Part shown: positions 1-8,700 of the stretch, in pieces | Numbering within the stretch: position 1 is the first letter of the stretch | Layout: each line of letters opens with the position of its first letter | DNA from: JAAFHB01 sp963677935 | Lineage (GTDB): Bacteria; Bacteroidota; Bacteroidia; Bacteroidales; Prolixibacteraceae | Length of the DNA: 64,000 nucleotides | NCBI GenBank assembly: GCA_963677935.2 | Contig: CAXXEH010000003.1 | Span: 6,262,001-6,326,000 of the forward strand | Direction of reading: 5' to 3' | Made by a program: the position numbers and the translations under genes | Notes under the pieces: generated by a model | What the model was told of the DNA's origin: nothing | What the model saw: the letters and a program-made list of their open reading frames with translations, nothing else | The model's database searches: none

Positions 1-2279
1 GGTATAAATCCTATACCTCAACTGTAGGCATCTATTCAAATGAAAATAAGGAACTCGTGGTTACCCTCGAAAAGGATAGTATTGTCCTGACCGGGTTAAC
101 GGTAACCGCTCAAAAACGTTCTGAAAATTCAAAAGAGGTACCCATTGCCTTGTCAAACGTTTCCGGTGGTTTCATCGAAAATAATGTTGTGGAATCCATG
201 GGTGCACTCTCCTCCTTTGTTCCGGGTGTTCAGGTGCAGGAACAATCGGCCCTTTTCCCGGGGTTTGTGATCCGTGGCCTCACCTCCGATGTCGCTTCCT
301 TAAATGTAGATAACCGGGTCTCCATTTTCCAGGATGGGGTTTCTGCCAGTAAACAAGTAGGCGCCTATTCCGAATTTTTTGATATTGAGCGGGTGGAAGT
401 GTTGAAAGGCCCACAAGGTACACTCTTTGGCCGTAGTGCCCAAATCGGGGCAGTACACCTGATCACCAGGCATGCGAAAAACGAAACCTCCGGAAATTTC
501 ACCCTTGGAACTGGGAACTACAATCAAATGCGCACCAACGGCTATTTTAATATCCCATTGATAAAGAATAAACTCTTTGTAAGGGTGGCTGGGATTTATA
601 ACAATCGCGATGGTTATATTAAAAATTTATCGGGCGGAACATTAATGGGTAAGAATACGATAGCAACCAGGACTTCATTCAAATACCTTCCAGGCAAAAA
701 CAGCATGTTTGACCTCATCGTTAACTACCAGCACGATAGAAATCCTGGTCAGGATTTTAAAAGCGGCACCTTCGCACCCAGGGGAGGCGATCTTAGTCCT
801 TATACGTTTGCTGATCTCGGTTCACGAGGGAAAGATCTGATCGATAAACGTGATTTGTTCACTATAACCGCGCAATACAAACAATTTTTCACCGATGGAC
901 TAAGCCTGACAGCAATTACCGGTTACCGTACACTTACCGGAACTTCAGTGTTTGACAGCGATGGCACCAAAGCCCAGGCATTGGATTTTAAGGCAAATGT
1001 TGACTATACCCAATTTAGCCAGGAGGTACGCCTCAACCTTGATAAAGAATATTTCACCGGATTTGCAGGTGCCAACTACCTCCATGAATATGGAAATGAA
1101 AAAAATCTGGTAACCATGGATGAACGGAGTTTCTTCGCTATGCTGTCACCAATGCTGGCAGGCAAAATTAAGGGATTTAAAATTATACCAATGATCATCG
1201 ATGGGGAACCTAATCTTGCCCTATCTAACAACCCCCTCACAGGCATACCGTTCCAAACCCAGCATAAAGAGTCTAAAAATGACAATGGGGTCAATAACCA
1301 TGCAATTGATATTTTCGCCGACGGTACTTTCAAACTGACTCCGCATTTTAAAATAACTACCGGAGGTCGCATGATCTTTGAAAACCAATCAACCTTTTAC
1401 CAGGTTAACCCTTCTCCCGGAACACTCGGCTTTTTGCTTGGGAAAGGGGTTAACGATCTTTTCAAGCCAACTGTCGGGCGCATTGATAAAAGCCATTTCT
1501 GCTTCGATTGGGTTGGTCGCTTCGTCATGCAATACGATTTTTCACGGGAGGTAACTCTTTATACTTCCTGGTCAAAGGGGCGCCGGCCTAATGTGGTTCA
1601 AATAAATGCTGATACTACCGAATACCTTCGTGCCGAAATCGTGAATAACTATGAAATCGGAATTAAGACTTTACTTTTTGATAATCGCCTCCAGTTCAAT
1701 GTCAGTAGTTTTATTTACGATTATCGCAATTTTCAGACTAGTTTAGCCGATATCAATGGCGGAGGTCTTTACCGGTTTATCGATTCAGGCAAAGCTAACG
1801 GTAAGGGTATTGAAGCTGAATTAAATTTAGCAGCAACGAAAAGCCTGACAGTTTTTGCCAATTATGCGTTACTGAATGCTCGGTTTAATGCCAGAAACTC
1901 CGAAGGCAAGGTTCAGCAGTTAGCCGGAAATACCTTTCGTCTGACGCCTAAGCAATCTGGATCTGCAGGTTTTTCTTATCAGATGGGATTACGAAAATAT
2001 GGCATCATCACCCTTAACTTTAATGCTACTTACAAATCAGGATTCTTTTTCGATGATCAAAACACCACGGGGTTATACCAGGGACAATATGCACTACTCA
2101 ACACTTCACTTTTATATACAAGTAAAAACGACAGGTACGGATTTCGGTTAAATATGAGTAATATTACCAATAAACACTTCCTGATTGATGCCGGAAATAC
2201 GGGTCAGACTTTCGGTATTCCTACATTTGTACCTGGAAACCCGCGATTTTATGGAGTACAGTTATTCGTGAATCTTTAA
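1..2279 (+). CDS. TonB-dependent outer-membrane receptor, 5' truncated by window edge
   Basis: The reading frame is open from base 3 to the TAA at 2277-2279, so the true start lies upstream; the GTG at 57 is only the first possible start codon inside the window. The first codons look like the end of a carboxypeptidase-D-like domain (ending ELVVTLEKDSIVLTGLTVTA). A plug domain follows with the typical VEVLKGPQGTLFG segment, then a long beta-barrel region ending in a hydrophobic strand (GVQLFVNL). The family imports siderophores, cobalamin or oligosaccharides across the outer membrane using TonB energy. The layout is of the classical rather than the SusC type, and no SusD partner follows. The ligand cannot be told from the sequence. 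Confidence 0.9.
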   Translation, partial: YKSYTSTVGIYSNENKELVVTLEKDSIVLTGLTVTAQKRSENSKEVPIALSNVSGGFIENNVVESMGALSSFVPGVQVQEQSALFPGFVIRGLTSDVASLNVDNRVSIFQDGVSASKQVGAYSEFFDIERVEVLKGPQGTLFGRSAQIGAVHLITRHAKNETSGNFTLGTGNYNQMRTNGYFNIPLIKNKLFVRVAGIYNNRDGYIKNLSGGTLMGKNTIATRTSFKYLPGKNSMFDLIVNYQHDRNPGQDFKSGTFAPRGGDLSPYTFADLGSRGKDLIDKRDLFTITAQYKQFFTDGLSLTAITGYRTLTGTSVFDSDGTKAQALDFKANVDYTQFSQEVRLNLDKEYFTGFAGANYLHEYGNEKNLVTMDERSFFAMLSPMLAGKIKGFKIIPMIIDGEPNLALSNNPLTGIPFQTQHKESKNDNGVNNHAIDIFADGTFKLTPHFKITTGGRMIFENQSTFYQVNPSPGTLGFLLGKGVNDLFKPTVGRIDKSHFCFDWVGRFVMQYDFSREVTLYTSWSKGRRPNVVQINADTTEYLRAEIVNNYEIGIKTLLFDNRLQFNVSSFIYDYRNFQTSLADINGGGLYRFIDSGKANGKGIEAELNLAATKSLTVFANYALLNARFNARNSEGKVQQLAGNTFRLTPKQSGSAGFSYQMGLRKYGIITLNFNATYKSGFFFDDQNTTGLYQGQYALLNTSLLYTSKNDRYGFRLNMSNITNKHFLIDAGNTGQTFGIPTFVPGNPRFYGVQLFVNL

Positions 2280-2942
2280 TGCGCATGTTCCTATCGAAAT
2301 AAACAGCTTATTTATCATGAACACTATACCTGACCCATTAGGAGTATTCGAACAATGACCTGGGTGATTTTGAGATCTGGGAGATTGATAATGGAAATGT
2401 AAAAAGAGATGTGAATTAATTGATGATCTTATAAACTTTTATTTTTAAAAACATAAGTGGCTACATTTTATTTTTGCCCATTGAAAAAGGAGTCAATTAG
2501 TTTTTAAATCAATAAGCGATATCATTTATCATTTCGCTTAATGCCAGATTCGCTACAATTTTTGGGGGGAAGGCACCTTTTAAAATTAGTTCCTGTTTAT
2601 TTAAAGATGATGTAATAGTCAGATTATATGCTGAATAACATGTTAAAACAATTGCTTTTATTCACTTATTTTTTTATATTTGATTTAATAATTGCCCAAC
2701 GATTACTTGAAAATGGTTTTGGTTGGACATTCAATAGTTATTGGTGAATAGTATTAAATTGTTAATCGCAATTAGCAGTTAATATTGGATTTTAATTATC
2801 ATTATTAATTCAATTTGGGTAAGCAAATTTATTAAAGTTCAAAATTAGTGCATTTTTGAGAACAAGGGTCTCTAATTTGAAAATGCAAGACCAATTCAGG
2901 TGTTTTCGTTGAGTCATTTATTTATCTAAAAATAAATATTTT
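2280..2942. other. AT-rich intergenic region with a possible gene relic
   Basis: This 663-base spacer contains no convincing gene. At 2317-2358 a short frame begins MNTIPDPLGVFEQ and stops. In another frame 2342-2419 reads NNDLGDFEIWEIDNGNVKR and stops at TAA. Together they look like the end of a frameshifted, decayed gene. The remaining 500 bases are very AT-rich and presumably carry the promoter of the patatin gene, but no clear Bacteroidota promoter consensus (TTTG ... TAnnTTTG) was found. Confidence 0.4.
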
Positions 2943-4220
2943 ATGAAAAGACGAATTCTTTCACTGGACGGTGGTGGTAGCTGGGCCATACTGCAGGCCA
3001 TGGCACTAAAGGAAATTTATAAAGATACGTACATTACCACAAATTGTGGCAAAATTCTGGAACAGTTTGATGTAGTGGTTGCCAATTCAGGAGGTAGCCT
3101 GATGTTAGCTGCAATGCTAGTCAATAAAGACAAAGACATTGATGAGGTTATAAGACTATTTAATAGTGAGCCTGTACGCAGAAGTGTGTTCAGTGCTGTA
3201 AAATTTTGGGAACGGAGAGAATGGGTTGAAAAGGTGGTCGCATTAGTTCCCTTTTTAAAATCATTAAAGCCAAAGTATAAGTCGAGCAGAAAAGAAACAG
3301 GACTACTTGATGTTAAAGCTCTTGGTGAATTTGGAAAAACTCCTTTTAGTGGATTGTATAACGTCCCTGGATTTGAAAAAATAGCAAAGAATCTGGTTGT
3401 ATGTGGTTTTGATTATGATCGGAACAGAGCCTATTTTTTTCGGACAAATGATCATAGCCCCTCTTCAGGGTCAGATTCGAAATATGTATATCGGCTTGTT
3501 GATGTTGTTAATGCGGCAAGTAATGCACCTGTTTCATTTTTTGATGAGCCAGTAAGTTTTAATTTAACGAAAGAGTCTGTTCACCGATTTTGGGATGGTG
3601 CAATAGGTGGTAATAACAATCCAGTTCTCATCGGACTAACAGAAACCCTTGCGTTATTTAATGAGGAGGGCATTACTCCCAAAGACATTGAGGTATTAAG
3701 TATAGGTACAGGGAATAACCTTCTTCCTATTCGTGGATATTCCATTTCAGATGAAACTGAACATGAAAAGCTGATCATGGAGAAAGTTGATTCATCCTTG
3801 TCGGTAGATATTCCTAAGATGGCCAAATCGATCATTTCCGAGCCACCTGATGCAGCTAATTTTATGGCCCATATTTTTCTTGGAGGTGGTGCAGCATCCA
3901 ACAGCGAACCCCGGATCATAAGGCTTAATCCATTGGTTCAACCTCAATTGTCAACAGTTGATAATACCAATAAATGGATCATTCCACAAGGTATTCCCCC
4001 TGATAATAAAGTTGATTTTTTAAACCTCATTGAACTTGAAATGGATGCAATTAACCAAGACGAGGTTGAAAGAATTAAACAACTTGGAACCTGGTGGATA
4101 AATGGGATCGTTGTAAATCAGTCTATCCGGGCAAAAAGTTTTGATCTGAGCTGCGATATCGGACATGATACATTTCTAAAGGGGAAGATGGATTGGCTTA
4201 AGAGATGTGAAATTGTTTAA
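2943..4220 (+). CDS. Patatin-like phospholipase
   Basis: A 425-residue protein with no signal peptide, so probably cytoplasmic. The N-terminus carries the patatin oxyanion-hole loop DGGGSWA (residues 9-15). The nucleophile elbow is VANSGGS with Ser49; the canonical G-x-S-x-G has Ala in place of the first Gly. The catalytic dyad Asp is in FWDGAIGG (Asp218), and VLSIGTGNN is a further patatin hallmark. Patatins deacylate phospholipids or other lipids; in bacteria they occur as secreted toxins, lipid-turnover enzymes and effectors of anti-phage systems such as CapV of CBASS. It is first of three co-directional genes, 50 bases ahead of the M19-like hydrolase. No sensor domain or nucleotide cyclase is attached or adjacent. 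The family call is solid; the biological role is unknown. Confidence 0.85.
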   Translation: MKRRILSLDGGGSWAILQAMALKEIYKDTYITTNCGKILEQFDVVVANSGGSLMLAAMLVNKDKDIDEVIRLFNSEPVRRSVFSAVKFWERREWVEKVVALVPFLKSLKPKYKSSRKETGLLDVKALGEFGKTPFSGLYNVPGFEKIAKNLVVCGFDYDRNRAYFFRTNDHSPSSGSDSKYVYRLVDVVNAASNAPVSFFDEPVSFNLTKESVHRFWDGAIGGNNNPVLIGLTETLALFNEEGITPKDIEVLSIGTGNNLLPIRGYSISDETEHEKLIMEKVDSSLSVDIPKMAKSIISEPPDAANFMAHIFLGGGAASNSEPRIIRLNPLVQPQLSTVDNTNKWIIPQGIPPDNKVDFLNLIELEMDAINQDEVERIKQLGTWWINGIVVNQSIRAKSFDLSCDIGHDTFLKGKMDWLKRCEIV

Positions 4221-4270
4221 TTTCTTGTATTTGTATTAATCGACGACAATCTTACCTTAAATTAATAATT

Positions 4271-5698
4271 ATGAAATTCTTAGCAGACATCCACTGCCAT
4301 CCAACCATGAAGGCTTACGGACACAGCTTTCCGGGTGGCGTCAACAGCCCAAATGTCAGATCAAAAAGTTCAGTCTGGTTCTACGACCCGCCCAACTTAA
4401 TTGAAAAGTTGGTTGATCTTTTGGGGGGAATAACAAAATACCGTCAAAGCAGTTTTTCTTCCGTTGGATTTGGAAACACCGGAATCATATTTGCCGCACT
4501 TAATCCACTTGAGCGAGGCTTTTTTGACAACAATCTGGGTACGGGTGAATTCAACGATGTATTAGTCAATTTTATTACTTCAGTTGGTCGCGACCGGATT
4601 GACTTTGTACAATCCATAACCGATTATTTCCCTGATCTCGAAAACGAATATGATTATCTGAAGCAGATGGATGGAAAGGTAGTCAAACTTGCGGATCGGG
4701 CAAGTTATCACTATTCACTGGCCAGAAATGCAATGGATGTAATTAATATCCTCAATACTGATAGTAATGATGATAAAAGATCTAATTCAATTGCAGTTAT
4801 TCTTACAATTGAAGGGGCACATTCATTAGGAACTGGTATTAATTCCCATAATAATCATGCCGACCGGAACTATGTTCTTGGTAATGTAGAAAAGATAAAG
4901 AGTTGGGTTCACCGACCATTGTTTATTGCAATTGCACATCATTTCTATAACGAATTGTGCGGTCATGCAGAAAGTCTTATGGGTATTCTAAAATTGGGTG
5001 TTGATCAAAGTTATCAGATAAATACTGGTTTCACTTCACTAGGACTTGAGGTGTTGGATAAGTTGCTGGATAATACCAATAATCAACGAATTCTGATCGA
5101 TATTAAACACATGAGCAGGATTTCGCGGCTGGAATATTTCAACCTGCTTGATACAAAATATGCAGGGCAAGATATTCCGGTTATCGTAAGTCATGGCGGT
5201 GTAATTGGTAATGATATGGATAAACATTTATTTATGCCGGCCGATATCAATTTTTATGATGATGAAATAATCAGAGTAGCCAAAACAAACGGTTTATTTG
5301 GGTTGCAGCTTGACGAAAGACGGATTACGGCACCCGGCGATTTTGAATTAAAGAAATCGCATGGACTTGAACGACGAAAAGTTTTGTTTCATTCGAGTTT
5401 CCTGGTTTGGAGACAGATCCAGCATATCGCAGAACTACTCGATTCACAAGGTTTTTTTGGATGGGGTATTCAATGTATTGGGAGTGATTATGATGGAATG
5501 GTTAATGCTATTAATGGTTTCTGGACCGCTGAAGAATTTCCTGTTCTCGGAGATTATTTATTGATGCACGCGCATAATTATATGCAAAACAATTCAACCC
5601 GGTTAAACAATCCATTCAATCATATAGACCCCGAAGAGATCGTGAATCGTGTAATGGGGGTTAATGTTTATAATTTTATTATTCAATATTACTGTTAA
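4271..5698 (+). CDS. M19 (membrane dipeptidase)-like metallohydrolase
   Basis: A 475-residue protein of the amidohydrolase superfamily. Features match renal-dipeptidase-like M19 enzymes: a metal-binding ADIHCHP at the N-terminus (His8, His10), a bridging-glutamate segment TIEGAHSLG (Glu181), IAHHFYN (His223), ILIDIKHMS (His280), PVIVSHGG (His308) and IGSDYDG (Asp406). M19 enzymes hydrolyse dipeptides and some beta-lactams with two zinc ions, but they normally have H-x-D at the first site, whereas this one has H-x-H as in other amidohydrolases. It lacks a signal peptide, unlike most M19 members. It sits between the patatin and HET-C-like genes with 50- and 92-base gaps, so co-transcription is likely. 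The substrate is unknown. Confidence 0.7.
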   Translation: MKFLADIHCHPTMKAYGHSFPGGVNSPNVRSKSSVWFYDPPNLIEKLVDLLGGITKYRQSSFSSVGFGNTGIIFAALNPLERGFFDNNLGTGEFNDVLVNFITSVGRDRIDFVQSITDYFPDLENEYDYLKQMDGKVVKLADRASYHYSLARNAMDVINILNTDSNDDKRSNSIAVILTIEGAHSLGTGINSHNNHADRNYVLGNVEKIKSWVHRPLFIAIAHHFYNELCGHAESLMGILKLGVDQSYQINTGFTSLGLEVLDKLLDNTNNQRILIDIKHMSRISRLEYFNLLDTKYAGQDIPVIVSHGGVIGNDMDKHLFMPADINFYDDEIIRVAKTNGLFGLQLDERRITAPGDFELKKSHGLERRKVLFHSSFLVWRQIQHIAELLDSQGFFGWGIQCIGSDYDGMVNAINGFWTAEEFPVLGDYLLMHAHNYMQNNSTRLNNPFNHIDPEEIVNRVMGVNVYNFIIQYYC

Positions 5699-5790
5699 CA
5701 TTTGGATGACTTAAAATTGCCGGCAAATTTTCAAACTGGGTTTTTAATTTTAGATATTATTTAAGTTCTATTTATATAACAGACTGAATT

Positions 5791-7356
5791 ATGGATTTAA
5801 AGGTACACAAAGCAATTCTTTACAATGCGATGATAAAGTCAGGCCGTGAAGAAATGATAAGTTCGGATTTCCTTGCAATCTGGGCCGGTAACTGGATGAC
5901 CGATATTAACCAGGCCAGTTGTGTATTAGACATGCTACCCGAAAAGGCTGTTAAGGGATTATTTAAAAATAAGGCAGATTACAGGCGATTTGTAAAAATG
6001 AAAAAAGAGAAAATAAGCCCTTATAATGCTTTTGTTTCAAATGAGAGTACGGAGTACGCATTGAACCCTTTATTAAAGGCTATTGAGGAGAATTGGACTA
6101 ATCTTATCAAGGAACTATGGGAAGCAGAAATTAAATCTACAACTAATGATTATCACTTAACTGGAAATACAACAGAAAATATTACCACATTTGACTTGCA
6201 GAAAATAGGGATGTATTATCCGCTCGACCATTTTGATGTTGTTGGGAGCAAAGATATCACAGAAATTTCGGACATTACTGATAGGTTCACCAGGACAGCA
6301 GTTAATGGTATTTTTGAACATGCCTGTAACAGATTGCTTAAAAAGGCGTTTGACTTGAGACCTGACGATAAAAAAGCATCCCTGTTCTACCTTGGCAGGG
6401 CGCTGCATGTTCTGTCAGACTTTTATGCACACAGTAATTTTGTTTATTTGACGCTTCGCTGTTTTGCCGAAAGAGATGCTAAATATAATTCTATTGAAAG
6501 TTATTTTGCCGGAAGCTGGGAACACATTCTTTTTAAAAAATTCGGTTCATCCGATGCCATCCCCGTTATGACAGGGCGCTTTGATAAGATTGACACCATT
6601 GCTTCAATTTTAAAAACATACAAGAGCTTTATAATCCCCGATTTTAACGATTTTAAGGAAGACATTATCAAAATTGATGAAAATAAACCCCAGAATGATC
6701 GTTTATCCCTGATAAATTTTAAAATAAAGCAAAATGAAACCATACTGGCTCTGAACATTTTATTTGGAACCTTTAGCAATATCAAGTTCACACATGAGCT
6801 TCAGGGAATTGCTATTTTCACTGTCAAAGTGGTTGATTTTCTAAAACGACTTACAGGTGAAATTAAAAATGAATTTTTAGATCTAATCGACAATATTGTT
6901 GAGCAGGAACTAAAAACTACTGATAGCGAACATCTGGTCGACTTTGTTAAAGAACTGAAGAGTTATAGCCCCGATGATGCCAAATCGGAATTAAAGAACC
7001 ATCTGAAAGCAGGCAAGTTAATGTATTACGAATACATGATCCAGAAAACCATTATCGACAATCTTTTTGAACACAACACTGAATATCTGCCTCATCATAC
7101 CCTTATTGCAAATGATTCAGACAACAGTCACCCGGTAAGACGGTTGGAGTACAAAATGGCATGTTATTTTGCACACGCAGTTAGCAGGGACATTATTCAC
7201 CTGTATTATAATAACGGCTCAATGGAGGATGCAAGAAGAATTTTAGACAATTACTATTTTTACCCAAAAACTTTTTATGAAGCCAACGAAGTGAGTATAA
7301 TGAAAGCCATAAACGAAATGTATGGATGCCGCTGGTGGGAGTATATTCAAAATTGA
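5791..7356 (+). CDS. HET-C-related protein, zinc phospholipase C-like
   Basis: A 521-residue protein without signal peptide. Three stretches resemble the HET-C family, named after a fungal heterokaryon-incompatibility protein: the N-terminal AGNWMTDINQ (32-41), the central LGRALHVLSDFYAHSNF (201-217) with His206, Asp210 and His214 in the H-x3-D-x3-H metal-site pattern shared with zinc-dependent phospholipase C, and a C-terminal HHTLIANDS...HPVRRLE region followed by FAHAVSRD (about 435-467). The middle (about 240-430) is helical and charged and is not recognised. As last gene of the patatin/M19-like/HET-C cassette it gives the cassette two potential lipid-acting proteins. Recognition is by motif only; catalytic activity is an inference. 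Confidence 0.65.
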   Translation: MDLKVHKAILYNAMIKSGREEMISSDFLAIWAGNWMTDINQASCVLDMLPEKAVKGLFKNKADYRRFVKMKKEKISPYNAFVSNESTEYALNPLLKAIEENWTNLIKELWEAEIKSTTNDYHLTGNTTENITTFDLQKIGMYYPLDHFDVVGSKDITEISDITDRFTRTAVNGIFEHACNRLLKKAFDLRPDDKKASLFYLGRALHVLSDFYAHSNFVYLTLRCFAERDAKYNSIESYFAGSWEHILFKKFGSSDAIPVMTGRFDKIDTIASILKTYKSFIIPDFNDFKEDIIKIDENKPQNDRLSLINFKIKQNETILALNILFGTFSNIKFTHELQGIAIFTVKVVDFLKRLTGEIKNEFLDLIDNIVEQELKTTDSEHLVDFVKELKSYSPDDAKSELKNHLKAGKLMYYEYMIQKTIIDNLFEHNTEYLPHHTLIANDSDNSHPVRRLEYKMACYFAHAVSRDIIHLYYNNGSMEDARRILDNYYFYPKTFYEANEVSIMKAINEMYGCRWWEYIQN

Positions 7357-7401
7357 TAAAAGATTTCGGTTATGATTTATTTACCCAGGAGATTAAGTGA
7401 T

Positions 7402-7581
7402 ATGAGAACGCTGAATTTTTCAATTTTATTAATATTTAGCATATTCATTATTTTTCTATGGGTGTGAAAAAAAAATGATAAAAACAAACAGGTAATCCTG
7501 ACAGGTAAACTTGTAAATCATACATCTTGTAACTGGAGATTACTAAAATTATTTTTTCAGAATTTAATGATATATCAATGA
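7402..7581 (+). pseudogene. Broken small lipoprotein gene (nonsense codon at lipobox)
   Basis: Starting at ATG 7402, a 21-codon hydrophobic signal-like peptide (MRTLNFSILLIFSIF...) ends at TGA 7465-7467. The frame then stays open for a further 37 codons, beginning KKNDKNKQVILTGKLVNH, to TGA 7579-7581. The stop falls where a Bacteroidota lipoprotein would have its lipobox Cys, which is usually followed by polar residues such as KKND; TGA is one base from TGT/TGC. I infer a decayed lipoprotein gene. The chance alternative is a short AT-rich open frame. Confidence 0.4.
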
Positions 7582-7610
7582 TTTAGGTTTGATTAAAATT
7601 GTAAGCTTAA

Positions 7611-7958
7611 TTAATCGTTTTGGTAATCTGCAATGATATGGTATTTTCGTACTTGATCATTTTGCCTCCGGCAATCCCCCGCTTTCACTAATAAGTCTTG
7701 TTGTTTTAAAAGACTGTCTATCAATGTTATTAAAACATTTAGATTCATTTCTCCCTCTTTTTTCGCGTATTCCTTTACGTACCAAATCATGCGGTTGTTC
7801 AAGGACATTGGAGTCCCTCCATCTTGTAAATAAGGAATAAATCGAATACTGTCCCGGAATGCACCCGGCAATATAAACCATTGGCAGCCGGTTTTAAGCA
7901 TATAAATAGTTAAATAGTAGCGTGAAAATATCTCATAAAGAATGATTTCTTTTGCCAT
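7611..7958 (-). pseudogene. IS5-family transposase remnant, frameshifted
   Basis: On the minus strand, one frame (7958 downward) starts with YLTIYMLKTGCQWFILPG, matching the LLKTGCQWRxLP hallmark of IS5-type (DUF4096) transposases. The match then moves to another frame, reading YSLFTRWRDS...LVRKGIREKRGR and DRQSFKTT, equivalent to the YFRKWRD and IDSQSVKTT block that carries the first catalytic Asp. It returns to the first frame at VRKYHIIAD (equivalent to GRKRHIVVD). Only the N-terminal third is present and at least two frameshifts separate the pieces. No terminal inverted repeats were recognised. It marks past transposition next to the patatin/M19/HET-C cassette. Confidence 0.7.
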
Positions 7959-8020
7959 TGTCTCTTAATATTTCTGAAAATATTTTACTTTTAATCTTTT
8001 AATTGCGGTAGCACTCTTCG

Positions 8021-8608
8021 ATGGAAACGAACAATCAGACAAAGGAGCTTTTTTTATATGAAGAAATGAAGAGGGGAAAGGAGTATGCATTCGATTTCTT
8101 CTTTAATTATTATTACCCTGGTCTGTGTGTGTATGCTCAAAAGATGATCTCAATCTCGGAACAAGAATCAAAGGATCTGGTTCAGGATATTTTCGTTAAA
8201 TTCTGGAAAGATCGTGAGAAGACAGATATCCGCTTTTCTATCCGGTCCTATTTGTTTGTCTCCGTAAAAAATAAATGTTTCGATTTTTTACGCAAGAAAA
8301 GCGGAAGTTTAAAAGTTCAGGAAATCTCCAATGAGCACGACATATCCGATGAATCGTTTGAAACCTATATTTTATCTGAGCTTGAATCCATTTTTAACAA
8401 AAGCCTCGAGAAATTGCCTGAACGTTGTCGTGAAGTTTTTGAATTAAGTCGCTTTCATGGACTTAAAAACCGTGAGATTGCTGTGAAATTAAATTTGTCT
8501 GAGAAAACAGTAGAGAATCAGATAACAAAAGCACTCCATATTTTAAAGGAAGAATTAAAAGATTACCTGCCCTTGCTGGCTCTTTTCGATTTTTTTCGCT
8601 TTCTCTGA
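8021..8608 (+). CDS. ECF RNA polymerase sigma factor (FecI-type)
   Basis: A 195-residue sigma-70 family factor of the extracytoplasmic-function type. Region 2 contains DLVQDIFVKFWKDR (residues 53-65), the core-binding helix with the usual acidic/aromatic pattern. Region 4 contains LSEKTVENQITKALHIL (159-175), the -35-binding helix-turn-helix. This subgroup in Bacteroidota pairs with FecR anti-sigma factors and drives expression of neighbouring SusC/SusD genes. The FecR gene begins 92 bases downstream, and the SusC carries the STN signalling domain, so all three parts of the relay are present. The preceding region shows no obvious promoter motif. Confidence 0.93.
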   Translation: METNNQTKELFLYEEMKRGKEYAFDFFFNYYYPGLCVYAQKMISISEQESKDLVQDIFVKFWKDREKTDIRFSIRSYLFVSVKNKCFDFLRKKSGSLKVQEISNEHDISDESFETYILSELESIFNKSLEKLPERCREVFELSRFHGLKNREIAVKLNLSEKTVENQITKALHILKEELKDYLPLLALFDFFRFL

Positions 8609-8700
8609 TAGTTCGGTTTTTTATCTTCAATTATTTTTTGAAAGTGCATGGGGGGTAATTCAAAAAATTACGTCATAACGAATGTAAATGCAAAAGAAAA

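Noticed and set aside
2943..7356. CBASS or another named defence system
   Set aside because: No CD-NTase, TIR, SMODS-sensor or ubiquitin-like partner gene is present; only the patatin resembles a CBASS effector, so the named label is not supported.
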